A stretch of DNA of 64,000 bases from Cocos nucifera (taxonomy: Eukaryota; Streptophyta; Magnoliopsida; Arecales; Arecaceae), in contig QRFJ01001904.1 in the NCBI GenBank assembly GCA_006176705.1, positions 62,001 through 126,000 on the forward strand. The letters run 5' to 3'. A program made the position numbers and the translations under genes. Below the pieces are notes generated by a model that was not told the origin of the DNA, ran no database searches, and saw only the letters and a program-made list of their open reading frames with translations. This document shows, piece by piece, positions 34,409 to 46,258 of the stretch. Position 1 is the first letter of the stretch, and each line of letters starts with the position of its first letter.

Positions 34409-35598
34409 GGGCTATATCAGGTCGTGTACATAGCATGGCATACATGAGGCTCCTTATTGCAGAAGCATAAGGGATCTTGCTCATGCGTTCTATTTCCTCA
34501 GGTGTGCTGGGGCACATCTTCTTGGAAAGATGAATACCATGTCTGAAGGGTATTAATCCCCTCTTAGAGTTTTCCATACTAAACCTCTTTAGTACTTCCT
34601 CTATGTACATCTTCTATGAAAGTCCTAGCATCCTATTCGGTCTATCCCTATAGACCTTAATTCCTAGAATAAAGGATGCTTCACCTAGGTCTTTCATGGA
34701 GAATTCCTTGGACAACCATATTTTGACTGTTGTCAACATGGGAATATCATTCCCAATAAGGAGGATGTCATCCACGTACAATACGAGGAAGACAACAGCG
34801 CTCCCACTGACCTTTTTGAAAACACATGGTTCCTCTTCATTTTTGATGAAACCAAACTTTTTGATCACATCATTGAAATGAGTGTTCCAGCTCCGAGATG
34901 CTTGCTTAAGTCCATATATGGACCTTTGCAGCTTGCAAACCTTGTGATCAGTATCACTGGATGTGAAACCTAGCGGCTGTTCCATATAGATATCTTCCTC
35001 AAGATATCCATTTAGGAATGCCATTTTCACGTCCATTTGCCATATTTCATAATCGAAATAGGCTGCAACGGCAAGCAATGTGCGGATGGATTTTAGCATA
35101 GCCACTGGGGAAAAGGTATCCTGATAGTCAATGCCTTCGCGTTGACTATAACCTTTTGCCACTAGTCTAGCCTTGAATGTCTCCACATTCCCATCTGCAC
35201 CAATCTTTCTCTTGAAGATCCATTTACATCCAATAGGTACTATACCTTCTGGTGGATCTACCAAGGTCCAGACTTGGTTTGAGTGCATCGAGTCAATTTC
35301 TGACTGCATTGCCTCTAGCCATTTCTCGGAGTCGATATCTGATATCGCCTCGTTGTAGGTTTTGGGATCATCACCATGAGCACCATTACCTACGAGGAAC
35401 ATTTTCTCTACTTCCTCTGAAATAATACCTAAGTATCTCTTCAGGGGGATGGAAAACTCTTTCCGATCTACGAGGTGGAGGAGGTAGTGTTCTTATTGGC
35501 TCAACCTGATTTGGTTCCAATTGGTCCTTAGCTCGTTCCACTTGTGAGACTTTCTCATCAAGCTTGATCTATTTTCCAATGCCGCTGTCTTGAATAAA
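34365..35598 (-). pseudogene. A4 reverse transcriptase and linker
   Basis: The main open part, 34614-35402 (262 codons), starts MFLVGNGAHGDD. It holds QMDVK (catalytic Asp 124) and YVDD (209-212), so the palm and fingers are intact. A TAG at 34611-34613 replaces Gln in LSQKMY, after which 34365-34610 continues in frame to DIAHA. In the linker a further TAG and a one-base insertion near 35440 lie between the shared stop and this frame. Confidence 0.9.
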
Positions 35599-37197
35599 CT
35601 ATTTTTCAAGAAAGATGGCATGTCGACTCACAATCACATTGTGGTCTTCTGGAATGTAGAAATAGTATCCTAATGACTCTTTAGGATATCCTATGAATCG
35701 AGCTCTAAAGGACCTAAACTCTAACTTGTCCGCTTGTTGTCTTTTGACATGAGCTGGACAACCCCAAATTCTGAGATGACTCAGACTTGGTTTCTTACCG
35801 TGCCATATCTCATACGGTGTGGTAGGAACGATTTTAGAGGGAACCCTATTCAGTAGATAGATTGAAGTTAACAATGAGTGTCCCCAAAGGAAATCAGGGA
35901 GGTCTGTGAAGCTCATCATGGATCGAACCATATCCAATAGAGTCCGATTTCTCCATTCTGAAATCCCGTTGAGTTGAGGTGTTCCTGGTGGAGTCCATTG
36001 AGAGACTATGCCATTTTTCTTTAGATAGTCTAGGAATTCTCGGCTAAGGTATTCACCTCCTCGATCTGATCGAAGAACCTTAATGGGTTTTCCAGTTTGT
36101 TTTTCTACTTCATGTCTGAATTCTTTGAACTTTTCAAAAGCTTCAGACTTGTGTCTCATAAGATACACATACCCATACCTAGACAGATCATCGGTAAAGG
36201 TAATGAAGTAGACAAAATTGCCTCTAGCCGGCACATCAAATGGGCCGCACACATCAGTATGTACTAGGGCAAGGAGATCTGTGGCCCTCTCCCCATGTCC
36301 AACAAAAGGGAGTTTAGTCATTTTGCCTTGAAGACAGGATTCACAAGTTGGATATGACTCGAAAGTCAATGGACTCAATAGCCCATTTTTCTCCAATTTG
36401 TTGATCCTATCTTCTGCTATATGACCTAATCTCAGGTGCCATAGATATCTGTCATTTGGACTATCCCTAGGTCGTTTGGCATTCACGTTTTGCTCGATAG
36501 TTAGAATAGGTACATCAATATGTAGCTGATAAAGACCATTAATAAGGAAACCATTTGCAATTTTATTTCTTTCATAAAGAATGTTACAATGGTCCTTAAA
36601 GAAGGTGATCACATAACCTTCTTGTGCTAAGCATGAAACAGAAATCAAATTCCTGCTAGCTGCAGGCACAAAATAACAGTCTTTCAAAACTAAGTCTAAA
36701 CCAGATGGTAATCGAAGAGGGTATGTTCCCACGGCTACTGCAGCAACTCTTGCTCCATTACCGATGCGTAGGATCATGTCTCCATCCCTCAGCCTCCTGC
36801 TATCCTCAAGACCCTGCATAGAAGTGCACAGATGAGCACTAGAACCAGAGTCAAGCACCCAACTGGATGCAGAAGAAACCGTAAGGTTAGACTCAATAAC
36901 GAGCATACCTCCAGAAGGACCTTCCTTCTTGTTCTTCAGGGTGGCCAGGTAAGTAGGGCAGTTCCGCTTCCAATGGCCGTCGCTGTTGCAATGGAAACAC
37001 TTTCCTTTGCCATCGGCCTTTTTCTTCGGCTCTGCCTTCTTCTTCTTTGATCCTTCCACCTTTTGCTTTTTCACAGACTTCTTTTTCTTTCCATAAGACT
37101 TTCTTTTGGAAGAAGTCCGTTCCATAGCAAGAACTGAGCCTTTAGAACCTTTCATAGAAAGCTCAGCGGTAACCAGCATATTCATTAATTCGGCCAA
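35599..37197 (-). CDS. A4 Gag C-terminus, protease and integrase in one frame
   Basis: This 532-codon frame has the C-terminal Gag with a Lys-rich tract (about 30-65), a CCHC knuckle (C67, C70, H75, C80), protease LDSG with catalytic Asp116, the integrase zinc finger (H254, H259, C285, C288) and the core triad D315, D378 and E414. The spacing of 35 between D378 and E414 is canonical. The GKKPSLSHLRIWGC block is at 467-480. It ends with IFLEK and the TAG 35599-35601 shared by all copies. The Met at its start is internal to Gag: an extra G near 37206 shifts the frame from the upstream Gag part. Confidence 0.93.
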   Translation of the reverse strand: MAELMNMLVTAELSMKGSKGSVLAMERTSSKRKSYGKKKKSVKKQKVEGSKKKKAEPKKKADGKGKCFHCNSDGHWKRNCPTYLATLKNKKEGPSGGMLVIESNLTVSSASSWVLDSGSSAHLCTSMQGLEDSRRLRDGDMILRIGNGARVAAVAVGTYPLRLPSGLDLVLKDCYFVPAASRNLISVSCLAQEGYVITFFKDHCNILYERNKIANGFLINGLYQLHIDVPILTIEQNVNAKRPRDSPNDRYLWHLRLGHIAEDRINKLEKNGLLSPLTFESYPTCESCLQGKMTKLPFVGHGERATDLLALVHTDVCGPFDVPARGNFVYFITFTDDLSRYGYVYLMRHKSEAFEKFKEFRHEVEKQTGKPIKVLRSDRGGEYLSREFLDYLKKNGIVSQWTPPGTPQLNGISEWRNRTLLDMVRSMMSFTDLPDFLWGHSLLTSIYLLNRVPSKIVPTTPYEIWHGKKPSLSHLRIWGCPAHVKRQQADKLEFRSFRARFIGYPKESLGYYFYIPEDHNVIVSRHAIFLEK

Positions 37198-37744
37198 GGA
37201 ATTCTTGAAGTTTATGCATGTGGTAATTCATGATGAATTGCCCATATGCATCAGTCAAGGATTGCAGAATAATATCGTTCTGCAGGTCCAAGTCTAACTT
37301 CACACCGAGCTTCTCAAGCTCTTCCATGTCCTTGATCATTGTCAGACAGTGATCTTGGACTGACTGCCCATCATGCATCTTAGCCTTAAAAAGTCATTTC
37401 GTGACTTGATATTTGGCTGCGCGACTCTGTTCACCAAACATCTCCTGCAGGTGAGCCAACATTTGGCGAGCAGTCCCGATATCTTCATGTTGGCGCTGGA
37501 GCTCATCAGACATCGAGCCCAACATGTAATATCTGGCCTTATTATCTTCGTCTATCCATTTTTCCAGAGACGCTCTCTGTTCAACAGATGGACGGGCTGG
37601 TAAGGTGGGAGGGTCCTGGTCCAAAACATGGGTTAACTTCTCGAAACCCAAAACAATTTTGTAGTTCCTGAGCCAATCTTTATAATTGGGTCCAGTCAGT
37701 CTATGTGTGTCCAGGATACGTGCCAATGGGTTGGACGCAGACAT
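37163..37744 (-). pseudogene. A4 Gag N-terminal part with shared TGA
   Basis: From ATG at 37742-37744 the frame is open for 116 codons (MSASNPLARILDTHRLTG to AAKYQVTK). It ends at TGA, seen as TCA at 37394-37396. The same frame continues directly after the TGA with LFKAKMHDGQSVQDHCL for another 70 or so codons, so the stop is the only break in this half of Gag until the shift near 37206. Either a short Gag is made, or the stop is read through, or the protein is dead. Confidence 0.88.
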
Positions 37745-39602
37745 TTTTCTGTAGAGAGTCAAAGATTCTAGTTAGATACTGTAATTTTGACTTGACCAAT
37801 TTGTTTAGGAATTTTATTTTTAAACAAATTAGCTCCCACTATTTTCTCGGATCCCTACACTCCCTCTGTAGAGATGCGAAAATCTCCATGATTAATGATT
37901 TCTAGTGGGTGGTGCGGTCTCACCAACTGACTCATCACCTCACCTAACAGTTATTGGTGATGGGTTAGCCAATGAGTGAACAACTCTTGTTCAATGATTC
38001 TCTAATCATGGTGCACCCAAACTTGGTCTCTAATTCATGAATCTCACCGTATCCGGAATATTGATCCACTCCTTAGTTAAGTCAGACCCACCATTTGCAT
38101 AGACTGGGTTCCTAATTGAGTCTCTCACCGTATCCGAAATATTGAGCCCAACTCATCCTCCAGCCCATAGCATCCAATGCCTAATAGACATGGTTGCGTC
38201 TTCTCGGTGCAACTGAGCCACTGTATCCAGCCGAGAACAATCAACCCCGGGAAGGGCCCGCACATCTACAATGGTGGAAGACCTCAGACTTAATCTTTTC
38301 TTAGGGAGAATTGATTCAGGTCTCATTAAACTAGACTTGGCTTAGTCATAACAATTATGACTAACCTAGTGGCATGGGTTAGCTCGGATTATTGACCACC
38401 TCAGATCAGAACTGTGTCAACAGATATGGCCAGGTAAGTGAGACCGGTGGAAGGAATATGCCATTAACTCGTACAAGAACGCATTCAGGTCGAGTAGCTT
38501 CCAATTAAAAACCAGTCGGTCGTATGTGCCAAACTTACCTTAGACACCAAATTGTTGAGTCCAGAACCAATTGGGTTAGCCTACAATCCAGACTCTAACC
38601 TCTGAGCCTAATTAGGTCTTGCTTGATCGTGACTCGATCTTGACCCAGACTTAATCCTATTAGGCTGGTCAATTTAAGCATTGTTGATCCCATCTAACCA
38701 ACTCTTGATTCGGTTTGATCAACCGCTTAGACCTAATTGAGCTACCCAAGCCCGAACCCAGTATTATGAATATGTCTTAGATCTAAAATTCTCAATTTTA
38801 GACCTAATTAATATTCCATAAACTTAATTCTTAATTAAGTAGGGTTCATAAACAAAATATGCACAATAAATCCTAGGGTTTCAGGATCTAGGGTTTTGCA
38901 GAAAGTAAGTTTTGGGTTTCTGATTAAGGACGAACACGCAGCACCCCTACACATCATAAGAACACCCCATCGAATGGAAAGAGAGGGCCTTTAAACCCTT
39001 CTTCGTTCTTATGACCGGACGGCCAAGAGGAACGCCTTAATCAGGAACATTCAATACTACAAAACAGTATCAGATCTATATCATATATCTCATATACAAA
39101 GTAGATCTAATCATGGCATATTTTGCATACATCTCATGTATCGAATCATGCATATTTTCAGATCTAAATTATCTCATAATAATCTAAAAAATTAGATTTA
39201 AATTGATCTTAATCAAAATAAATTCTAATCTAGACAATTATGTAGAACTATTCTACAACTAGTCTAGACATGCATCAATCATATCTCATATGATATTTAA
39301 AATTAAATAATTTTTATTTACTATTTTTTAGATGTTATTATAACCATTATAATATCAAAAAATAGTAAATAAATGGATCTAAAATATGGGTTAATCAAAT
39401 TAAATTGAAAACATGCAAGACTATTCTATAGAACTATTCTATTCTAGAACTAGTCATGCATATCTTCTAATCTTAGATCCTAATCATTTAATTTTAATTT
39501 TTTCTGATTTCAGATCTGATCACATCTCATGTGACATCTAAAATCAATTATTTTTTAATTAAAATAAATTTAAAATTAGATCTAAACATTTTTAGAACCA
39601 TG
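37745..39602 (-). other. A4 untranslated leader
   Basis: This 1.86-kb leader has the same content as the A2 leader. It holds the extended hairpin at 38920-39044. No supported gene is seen. Confidence 0.75.
38920..39044 (-). other. A4 leader extended hairpin
   Basis: CTGATTAAGG (38920-38929) faces CCTTAATCAG (39035-39044). The inner arms CATAAGAAC and GTTCTTATG are also kept. Confidence 0.65.
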
Positions 39603-39614
39603 GCTCTGATACCA
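39603..39614 (-). other. A4 primer-binding site, tRNA-iMet type
   Basis: GCTCTGATACCA on the + strand is the exact inverse of TGGTATCAGAGC and lies two bases from the 5' LTR. Confidence 0.93.
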
Positions 39615-39616
39615 GT

Positions 39617-41904
39617 TGAAGGAAAATCCTGATTTTTCGGTCCAGGTTCGTTCAGATCTGATCAGATCAAGAGATATATTTCAAAAATTTTCTCTTTGAT
39701 CTGTATCAGATCTGAGATATTTCAGATCTAATTCTTATTATTTTAATAAATAAAATAAAATAAAAATAAATTAAATCAAATTTAATTTACCTGATTTGGG
39801 TAATCCTATTACCCTGTTGATGATCCTGATATGCAGCGGAAGGTTCTGGATCTAGCCACGCAAGCGCCTGGCCTCTACCGGTATCCACTCAAGGCTGGAT
39901 CTAGAGATCCTCTTCTTCTCTATCACATCTCCAAAAATCAAATCTGGATCTGATCTGAAGGATCTTCAAAACTCCTTTTGAAGATCAGCAGTCGTCCTTT
40001 GCAGCAGCGCAGCCTTCTTGCTTTTGATCGCCTTTCTCTTGCTTGAATCGCACCAACAAAAATCCAAAACTCCTTTTGGACGTGGAGAGCAAGGGGAGAA
40101 GGTGGTTTGGCATGGAGAAGGAGGGGAGAGGCAGCCTTGGGGCATATGGAAACTCTTAGCTTCAATCTCATATCAATCTGAGTTGGGTACAGGGTCTTAT
40201 TTATAGACTAGCTGTGATCCAACTCCTCTTCTTCCCAACCAATCACAACCCTTTGTGAAATCAGATCTAAATCTGATTGGTGGGAATAGAGTCCCCTGGA
40301 TTCCTCCTTAGAGGGTGCCTAAGACCAGTCAAAGTTGGTTCTTAGAAGAACTCTAATTGGAATCCAAAAAGGAGATGGAGTCCTTGTCCAACAAGGACTC
40401 CTAGGCGCCTCCAACTTGGGCACACGCCTAGGGTGGCATGCGCCCTTCTCCTTGCCAGGTTCTGGCAGGGGGACAGGCCCCCACCAGCTCTCCAATAGGT
40501 GCATGACATGTGGTCAAAAGTCAAAGTATCAATGGTCAACGTTTGACCAGTCAAAGGTAGACTTTTGACCAAAGTCAAAGAACAAGAAATGGCAGGTGAC
40601 CAAAAATGGCAGGTAATGTCTTACAAAATAAGACAATCCTTTTCTGAACTTGGACAACCTCCAGTCAGACCATATGAAGGCCTCTGATTGAGCACAAACT
40701 CCTTTGGCTCAGATCAGGACAACTTATTTATGATAGCAAAAGAAGAACGTTAGGTTCAATCGAGTGCTAGCACGATTTCCTTGAACCTAATTGAATCTCA
40801 TTCAGATCAATTGAACTAGATCAGTTCAATTGATGATCACCAGATTCAAATCCTTGTTTGTGTGATCCAGTTAGGTTCAGTTCTATATGGTAATGGGATA
40901 TGTCATGATCTCTATCATCGACATCATCGAAACTCCTTTCGATGGATCAGAACTCTTCTGATTCGAACAGCTAGAATGATCGATCATCTAAATCATTCTA
41001 ATTGCTCCCAAAATCCATCAGTGACACCTAGCAGTATATGGTGGCAACCCATCAGAGCTGAATGCGAACCTCTTGGTGCAGCTACCTGTGTGATTAAGTT
41101 CTTCTATCTTGAGCCCCGATCAGATTAGGGTTAAGGTAAACTCGTCAAACCCTAGTCTCTGTCATATGATGTAATCATTCGATTCGAGTCCAATGTGAAA
41201 ATCTAAATAGAAACTCTTTCTATTATTTCACTCTACCATGGCCATGGGCTTCTGGACTTGATTCTCATGATTATCATAGGGCTGCTCCTCTACCACCGAG
41301 GTAGATAGATTCCATCTTGATGCCATCCAGTTCCTACAATGAACATGCTATAGCCAACATACACCTCAGGATTCCATATGGCTAGGAGACTGAGTAATGG
41401 TGTAGTCAAACTATAACACCCTCAAGGTGAACTGCCGATGCACCTCAGGTCAAAGAACCAGACACACTACTGCAGCATCAAGTCAGTCATTGACGAGAAG
41501 GTAGACTCCCTAATGACTACTCGAGGTGGTCACGCTCAGTGCCCTCGTTCTCTAACGAGTACCTGTACTCTTGCTCTGGTGTCTCCACACCGTAGACTCA
41601 AGACTCATCTACTAAAGAGAAGCGATTGTACACCAACCTTTCGGATCAATCACCATCCTCGTAATGATCCTATGGTCAAGAGCATTTTATGAGTTAATAA
41701 TGATTATTCATGTTTTAAATTTTCAACTCTTGAAAATATGAATTATCATTGCCATTAACTCAAAGGATGTATCACAAACACTAAATACACATATGTGATA
41801 GAAAATAACCCATTTATTGATTTTAGTCAAAATTACAATTTTGCCCCTACAAGTGTATTACAAGTGTCAGCCAATTCTGGCTTCTAGGGCACATATATCT
41901 AACA
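39617..41904 (-). repeat. A4 5' LTR (2288 bp)
   Basis: This is the full LTR of the A2 subfamily. The W-box cluster is at 40513-40578 and the perfect palindrome at 40377-40401 (GGAGTCCTTGT, CCA, ACAAGGACTCC). Antisense open frames (here on the + strand) cover 40862-41128 and 41438-41692. Confidence 0.94.
40198..40205 (-). promoter_or_regulatory. TATA box of the A4 5' LTR promoter
   Basis: TATTTATA on the + strand reads TATAAATA in the direction of the element, the same as in A2. Confidence 0.6.
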
Positions 41905-42593
41905 CAATCAACCCTGAAAAGGGCCCGCACATCTACAATGGTGGAAGACCTTAGACATAATCTTTTCTTAGGGAGATTTGTTTTAAGTCTCATTAAACTA
42001 AACTTGATATAGTCATAACTATTATGACTAACCTAATGGCATGGGTTAGCTTGGATTATTGACCATCTCTGATCAGAACTGAGCTAACAAATATGGCCAG
42101 GTAAGTAAGATCGGTGGAAGGGATATGCCATTAACTCAATAAGAACGCATTCGAGTCGAGTAGCTTCTAATTAAAAACCAGTCGATCGTATCTGCCAAAC
42201 TTACCTTAGACACTAAATTATTGAGCCAGAACTAATTGGGTTAGCCTACAATCCAGACTCTATTCACTGAGCCTAATTAGGTCTTAGCTTGATCGATCAC
42301 TTACGTGACTCGATCTTGACCCAGACTTAATCCTATTAGGCTGGTCAATTTAAGCACTCTTGATCCCATCTAACCAACTCTTGATTCGATTTGATCAACT
42401 GTTTAGACCTAATTGAGCTACCCAGCCCGAATCCAATTTTATGAATATATCTTAAATCTAAAAATTCTCAATTTTTAGACATAACATAATTTATAATTTT
42501 AATTCTTAATTAAGTTTAGGGTTCATAAACGAAAGATGTAAATAAATTCTAGGATTTCAAAATCTAGGGTTTTGCAGAAAATAAGTTTCTGAA

Positions 42594-42724
42594 TTTCTGA
42601 TTAAGGATGAATGCACAGCACCCCTATACATCATAAGAACACTCCATCGAATGGGAGGAGAGGGCATTTAAACTCTACTCTGTTCTTATGATCGGATGGC
42701 CAAGGAGAACGCCTTAATCAGAAA
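42594..42724 (-). other. A3 leader extended hairpin, first copy
   Basis: TTTCTGATTAAGG (42594-42606) pairs perfectly with CCTTAATCAGAAA (42712-42724), as in A1. Confidence 0.6.
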
Positions 42725-43858
42725 TATAAAAACTATAAAACTAGTTAGATCTACATCATATATCTCTTATATAAAATTGATCTAACTATAAACATGTTTT
42801 GTATACATCTCATGTATTATATCATGCATGTTTCCATATCTAAATTATTTAATAATCATCTAAAAAATTAGATTTAAATTGATCGCATCAAAATAAATTC
42901 TAATCTAGATAATTATGTAGAACTATTCTACAACTAGTCTAAACATGCATTCATCATATCTCATATGATCCAAAAATTAAATAATTTTAGTTTTTATTTT
43001 TTAGATATTATTATAAAAATTATAATATCAAAAAATAATAAATAAATAGATCTAAAATTATAACTTAATTAAATTAATTTATGAACATGCAAGACTATGT
43101 ATAGAATAGTTCTATTTTACAACTAGTCATGCATCTTGTAAAACTTAGATGTAAATTATTTAATTTTAATTTTTTTAATTTTAGATCTAATCACATCTCA
43201 TATGACATCTAAAATCTTCTTATTGGCTAGGTAAGTGAGACTGGTGGAATGGATATGCCATTAACTCGATAAGATCTGGGATATGCCATTAACTCATATG
43301 ACATTTAAAATTTTTTTGATTATTGGACACCTCAGATCAGGACTGAGCCAACAAATATGGCCAAATAAGTAAGACTGATGGAAGAGATATGCCGTTAACT
43401 CAACAAGAACACATTCGAGTTGAGTAGCTTCTAATTAAAAACCAGTCGATCGTATCTGCCAAACTTATCTTAGACACTAAATTGTTGAGCCAGAACTAAT
43501 TGGGTTAGCCTACAATCCAGACTCTATTCACTGAGCCTAATTAGGTCTTAGCTTGATCGATCACTTACATGACTCGATCTTGACCCAGACTTAATCCTAT
43601 TAGGCTGGTCAATTTAAGCACTCTTGATCCCATCTAACCAACTCTTGATTCGATTTGATCAACCGCTTAGACCTAATTGAGCTTCCCAGCCCGAATCCAA
43701 TTTTATGAATATATCTTAAATCTAAAAATTCTCAATTTTTAGACATAGCATATTTTATAATTTTAATTCTCAATTAAGTTTAGGGTTCATAAACAAAAGA
43801 TGTAAATAAAATTCTAGGATTTCAGAATCTAGGGTTTTACAAAAAATAAGTTTTTGGG

Positions 43859-43989
43859 TTTCTAATTAAGGATGAACGTGCAACATCCCTATACATTATA
43901 AGAACACCCCATCGAATGGAAAGAGAGGGCATTTAAATCCTACTTTGTTCTTATGATCGGACGGCCAAGGAAAATGCCTTAATCAAAAA
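43859..43989 (-). other. A3 leader extended hairpin, second copy
   Basis: TTTCTAATTAAGG (43859-43871) faces CCTTAATCAAAAA (43977-43989). Two mismatches weaken the outer stem relative to the first copy. Confidence 0.55.
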
Positions 43990-44542
43990 TATAAAAACTA
44001 CAAAACTAGTTAGATCTACATCATATATCTCATATATAAAATTGATCTAACTATAAACATATTTTGCATACATCTCATGTATCATATCATGCATATTTTT
44101 TAGATCTAAATTATCTCATAATCATCTAAAAAATTAAATTTAAATTGATCTTATTAAAATAAATTTTACACTAGATAATTATATAGAACTATTCTATAAC
44201 TAGTCTAAACATGCATTCATCATATCTCATATGAACAAAAATTAAATAACTTTATTTTTTATTTTTTAGATCTTATTATAATATTTATAATATTAAAAAA
44301 TAATAAATAAATTAATCTAAAAATTATAACTTAATCAAATTAAATTATGATCATGCAAGACTATACATAGAACCATTCTGTTCTACAACTAGTCATGCAT
44401 CTTGTAGAACTTAGATCTAAATTATTTAATTTTTAATTTTTATAATTTTATATTTAATCATATCTCACGTGATATCTAAAATTATCTAATTATTAAATTA
44501 AAATTAAATTAAAATTAGATCTAGATTATTTATAAGAACCTG

Positions 44543-44554
44543 GCTCTGATACCA
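44543..44554 (-). other. A3 primer-binding site, tRNA-iMet type
   Basis: GCTCTGATACCA on the + strand is the inverse of the standard initiator-tRNA site, two bases from the LTR. Confidence 0.9.
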
Positions 44555-44556
44555 GT

Positions 44557-45796
44557 TGAAGGGAAAAACTTGTTTCCCACGTCAGGTTCGTTCAAATTTG
44601 ATTTGACCAAGAGAAATATTTCAAAAATATTTTTCTTAGATCTAAATCAGATTTAATACTTTTTAGATTTAATTTAATGGATCTAATAAAATAAAATAAA
44701 TTAAATTAAATCATATTTAATTTATACCTTGTTCATGGGTAATCTTATTATCCTATGATGATTTGACTGATTGCTTGAGGTTCTGAATGTAGCCATGCAA
44801 TCGCCTGACCTCTATCGGTATCCACTCGAGCAGAATTTGGATATCTCTCTCTTCTCAATCTTTTCTCCAAAGATCAGATCTGGATCTGATCTAGAAGGTC
44901 TTCAAAATAATTTTTGAAGATCCAATGTCAACTCTTGCAGCAGTGTTACCTTCTTTCTTTCTTGTCGCCTTTCTCTTGCCTGGATCACATCAAAATGAAG
45001 CCCAAAGCCCCTTGGGCATGGAGATGAGAGAGAGGATCAGAGGTAGGCATGGAGGAGAGAGGGAGATGGCTATGTGGCATGGGCAAGGGGAGAACCTATC
45101 TAAACCTAGGCGTAGACAGGGTTTATATAGATCCTACTGCACCATGCAGTGCCACATCATCCCAGCCAATCACGTCTCTTCATACAATTAGATTTAAATA
45201 TGATTGGTGGGATGACATCACCTGATCCAATCAGATGAGAGCCCCTCTCCAACATCCTTAGGTGACACCAAGACTTATCAAAGTAGAGTCTTAGGCGCCA
45301 CCTAAGTTTATTCCATGAAGCAACCTGGAGTCCCATCTGTATGGGACTCCAGGCGTCATTATCCTTGGGCGCATGCCTCCCTAGGCATGTAGCCCCTTCT
45401 TTTCTCTTTCTAGTAGGGGGACAAATCCCCATCTGCTCTCTTATGGGTACATGACATATGGGCAGATGTCTAAGTATCAAAGGTCAATATTTGACCAAAG
45501 TCAAAAGACAAGAATTAGCAGGTGATAAAAAATGGCAGGTGTTGTCTCAAATTTATCTCATAAATTAAGATAACTCTTTTCTGACCTGGACAAGCTCCAA
45601 TCAGACCAAGAAAAGGTACTTGAGTGACCCCAAACATATTTTGCTCGGTCAAGACAACATTTAATGATTGTTGAAGGAGAACTTTAGGCTCAATGGTGTA
45701 CTAGCATGATTTTCTTGAACCTAATTGAATCTAATTCAAATCAATTGAACTAGGTTTGTCTAATTGATGATATCTAGACCCAAACTCTTATTTGTG
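44557..45796 (-). repeat. A3 5' LTR, truncated to 1240 bp
   Basis: The LTR starts normally with TGAAGG (+ strand) but breaks after CTCTTATTTGTG at 45796, where the other LTRs continue with the hairpin region. About 1.1 kb of the U3 outer part is missing. A perfect 13-bp-arm palindrome is at 45324-45353 (CCTGGAGTCCCAT, CTGT, ATGGGACTCCAGG). The TATA box is at 45122-45129. Confidence 0.9.
45122..45129 (-). promoter_or_regulatory. TATA box of the A3 5' LTR promoter
   Basis: TTTATATA on the + strand reads TATATAAA in the element direction. The upstream U3 is mostly lost in this truncated LTR, so promoter activity is doubtful. Confidence 0.45.
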
Positions 45797-46258
45797 CTTT
45801 TCTAATGGATCCCTCCTAGAACACCACAACATAATGGTGTGTATGAAAGGAGAAATCGAACCTTATAGGATATGGTTAGATCCATGATGGGGTTTGCTGA
45901 TTTGCTGATCTTCCTATGGGGATATGTGCTCAGGTTAGCTTGTTACATTCTAAATAGGGTTTCGAGTAAATCTATTAATAAAACACCATATGAGATATGA
46001 ACAGGGTGTAAGCCAATGCTTTCACACCTTAGGGTTTGGGGGTGTTCGGCTTACGTCAAACGTTTGATGACAGATAAGTTTGGACCTAGGTCTGATAAGT
46101 ATAGTTTTATAGGTTATCCAAAAGAAATCAAAGGATACTACTTCTACCTTGCTGATGAGAAAAAAGTATTTGTCAGCCTTAAGATAGTCTTTTTAAGAAA
46201 GAAGTTTTTTGGTGAAGGAACTAATGCCTCTAAGATTGAACTTGATGAAGTACGATAG
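45797..46258 (+). pseudogene. Copia-B integrase C-terminal part
   Basis: The first readable block is WIPPRTPQHNGVYERRNRTL, with the catalytic Glu in YERRNR, followed by DMVRSMMGFAD. The open part 46016-46258 gives MLSHLRVWGCSAYVKR and FIGYPKEIKGYYFYL. It then continues FLRKKFFGEG. At this last place the A family has its shared TAG, while Copia-B has a Lys codon (AAG). Stops occur at TL-stop-DM and at YEI-stop. Confidence 0.87.

Larger units (their letters stand above)
31518..41904 (-). mobile_element. Copia-A copy A4, complete young element nested in A3
   Basis: The TSD caatc at 31513-31517 and 41905-41909 matches perfectly, and the A3 leader continues across it. LTRs are 31518-33782 and 39617-41904. 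The internal part is very similar to A2 and in the opposite orientation. It has the longest open frame in the window (532 codons, 35599-37197). Breaks are the two stops shared by the family plus private TAGs and single-base shifts. Confidence 0.96.
41910..44542 (-). other. A3 leader, part next to the primer-binding site, with tandem duplication
   Basis: This part of the leader is longer than in other copies because about 1.16 kb is present twice, 42054-43217 and 43318-44481, with an offset of 1264 bp. A ~100-bp join between them holds a small extra fragment of the same leader. Each half carries its own extended hairpin. Confidence 0.85.
24632..45796 (-). mobile_element. Copia-A copy A3, interrupted by A4 and truncated
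   Basis: This minus-strand copy has its 3' LTR at 24632-26986, its coding region at 27001-31019 and its leader at 31020-31512 plus 41910-44556. Its 5' LTR, 44557-45796, is cut at about half length. A4 (31518-41904) sits in the leader. No right-hand TSD can exist because the LTR end is lost; the five bases before the left end are ctcga. The older LTR type, many stops and duplications inside it show it is one of the older copies. Confidence 0.9.
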
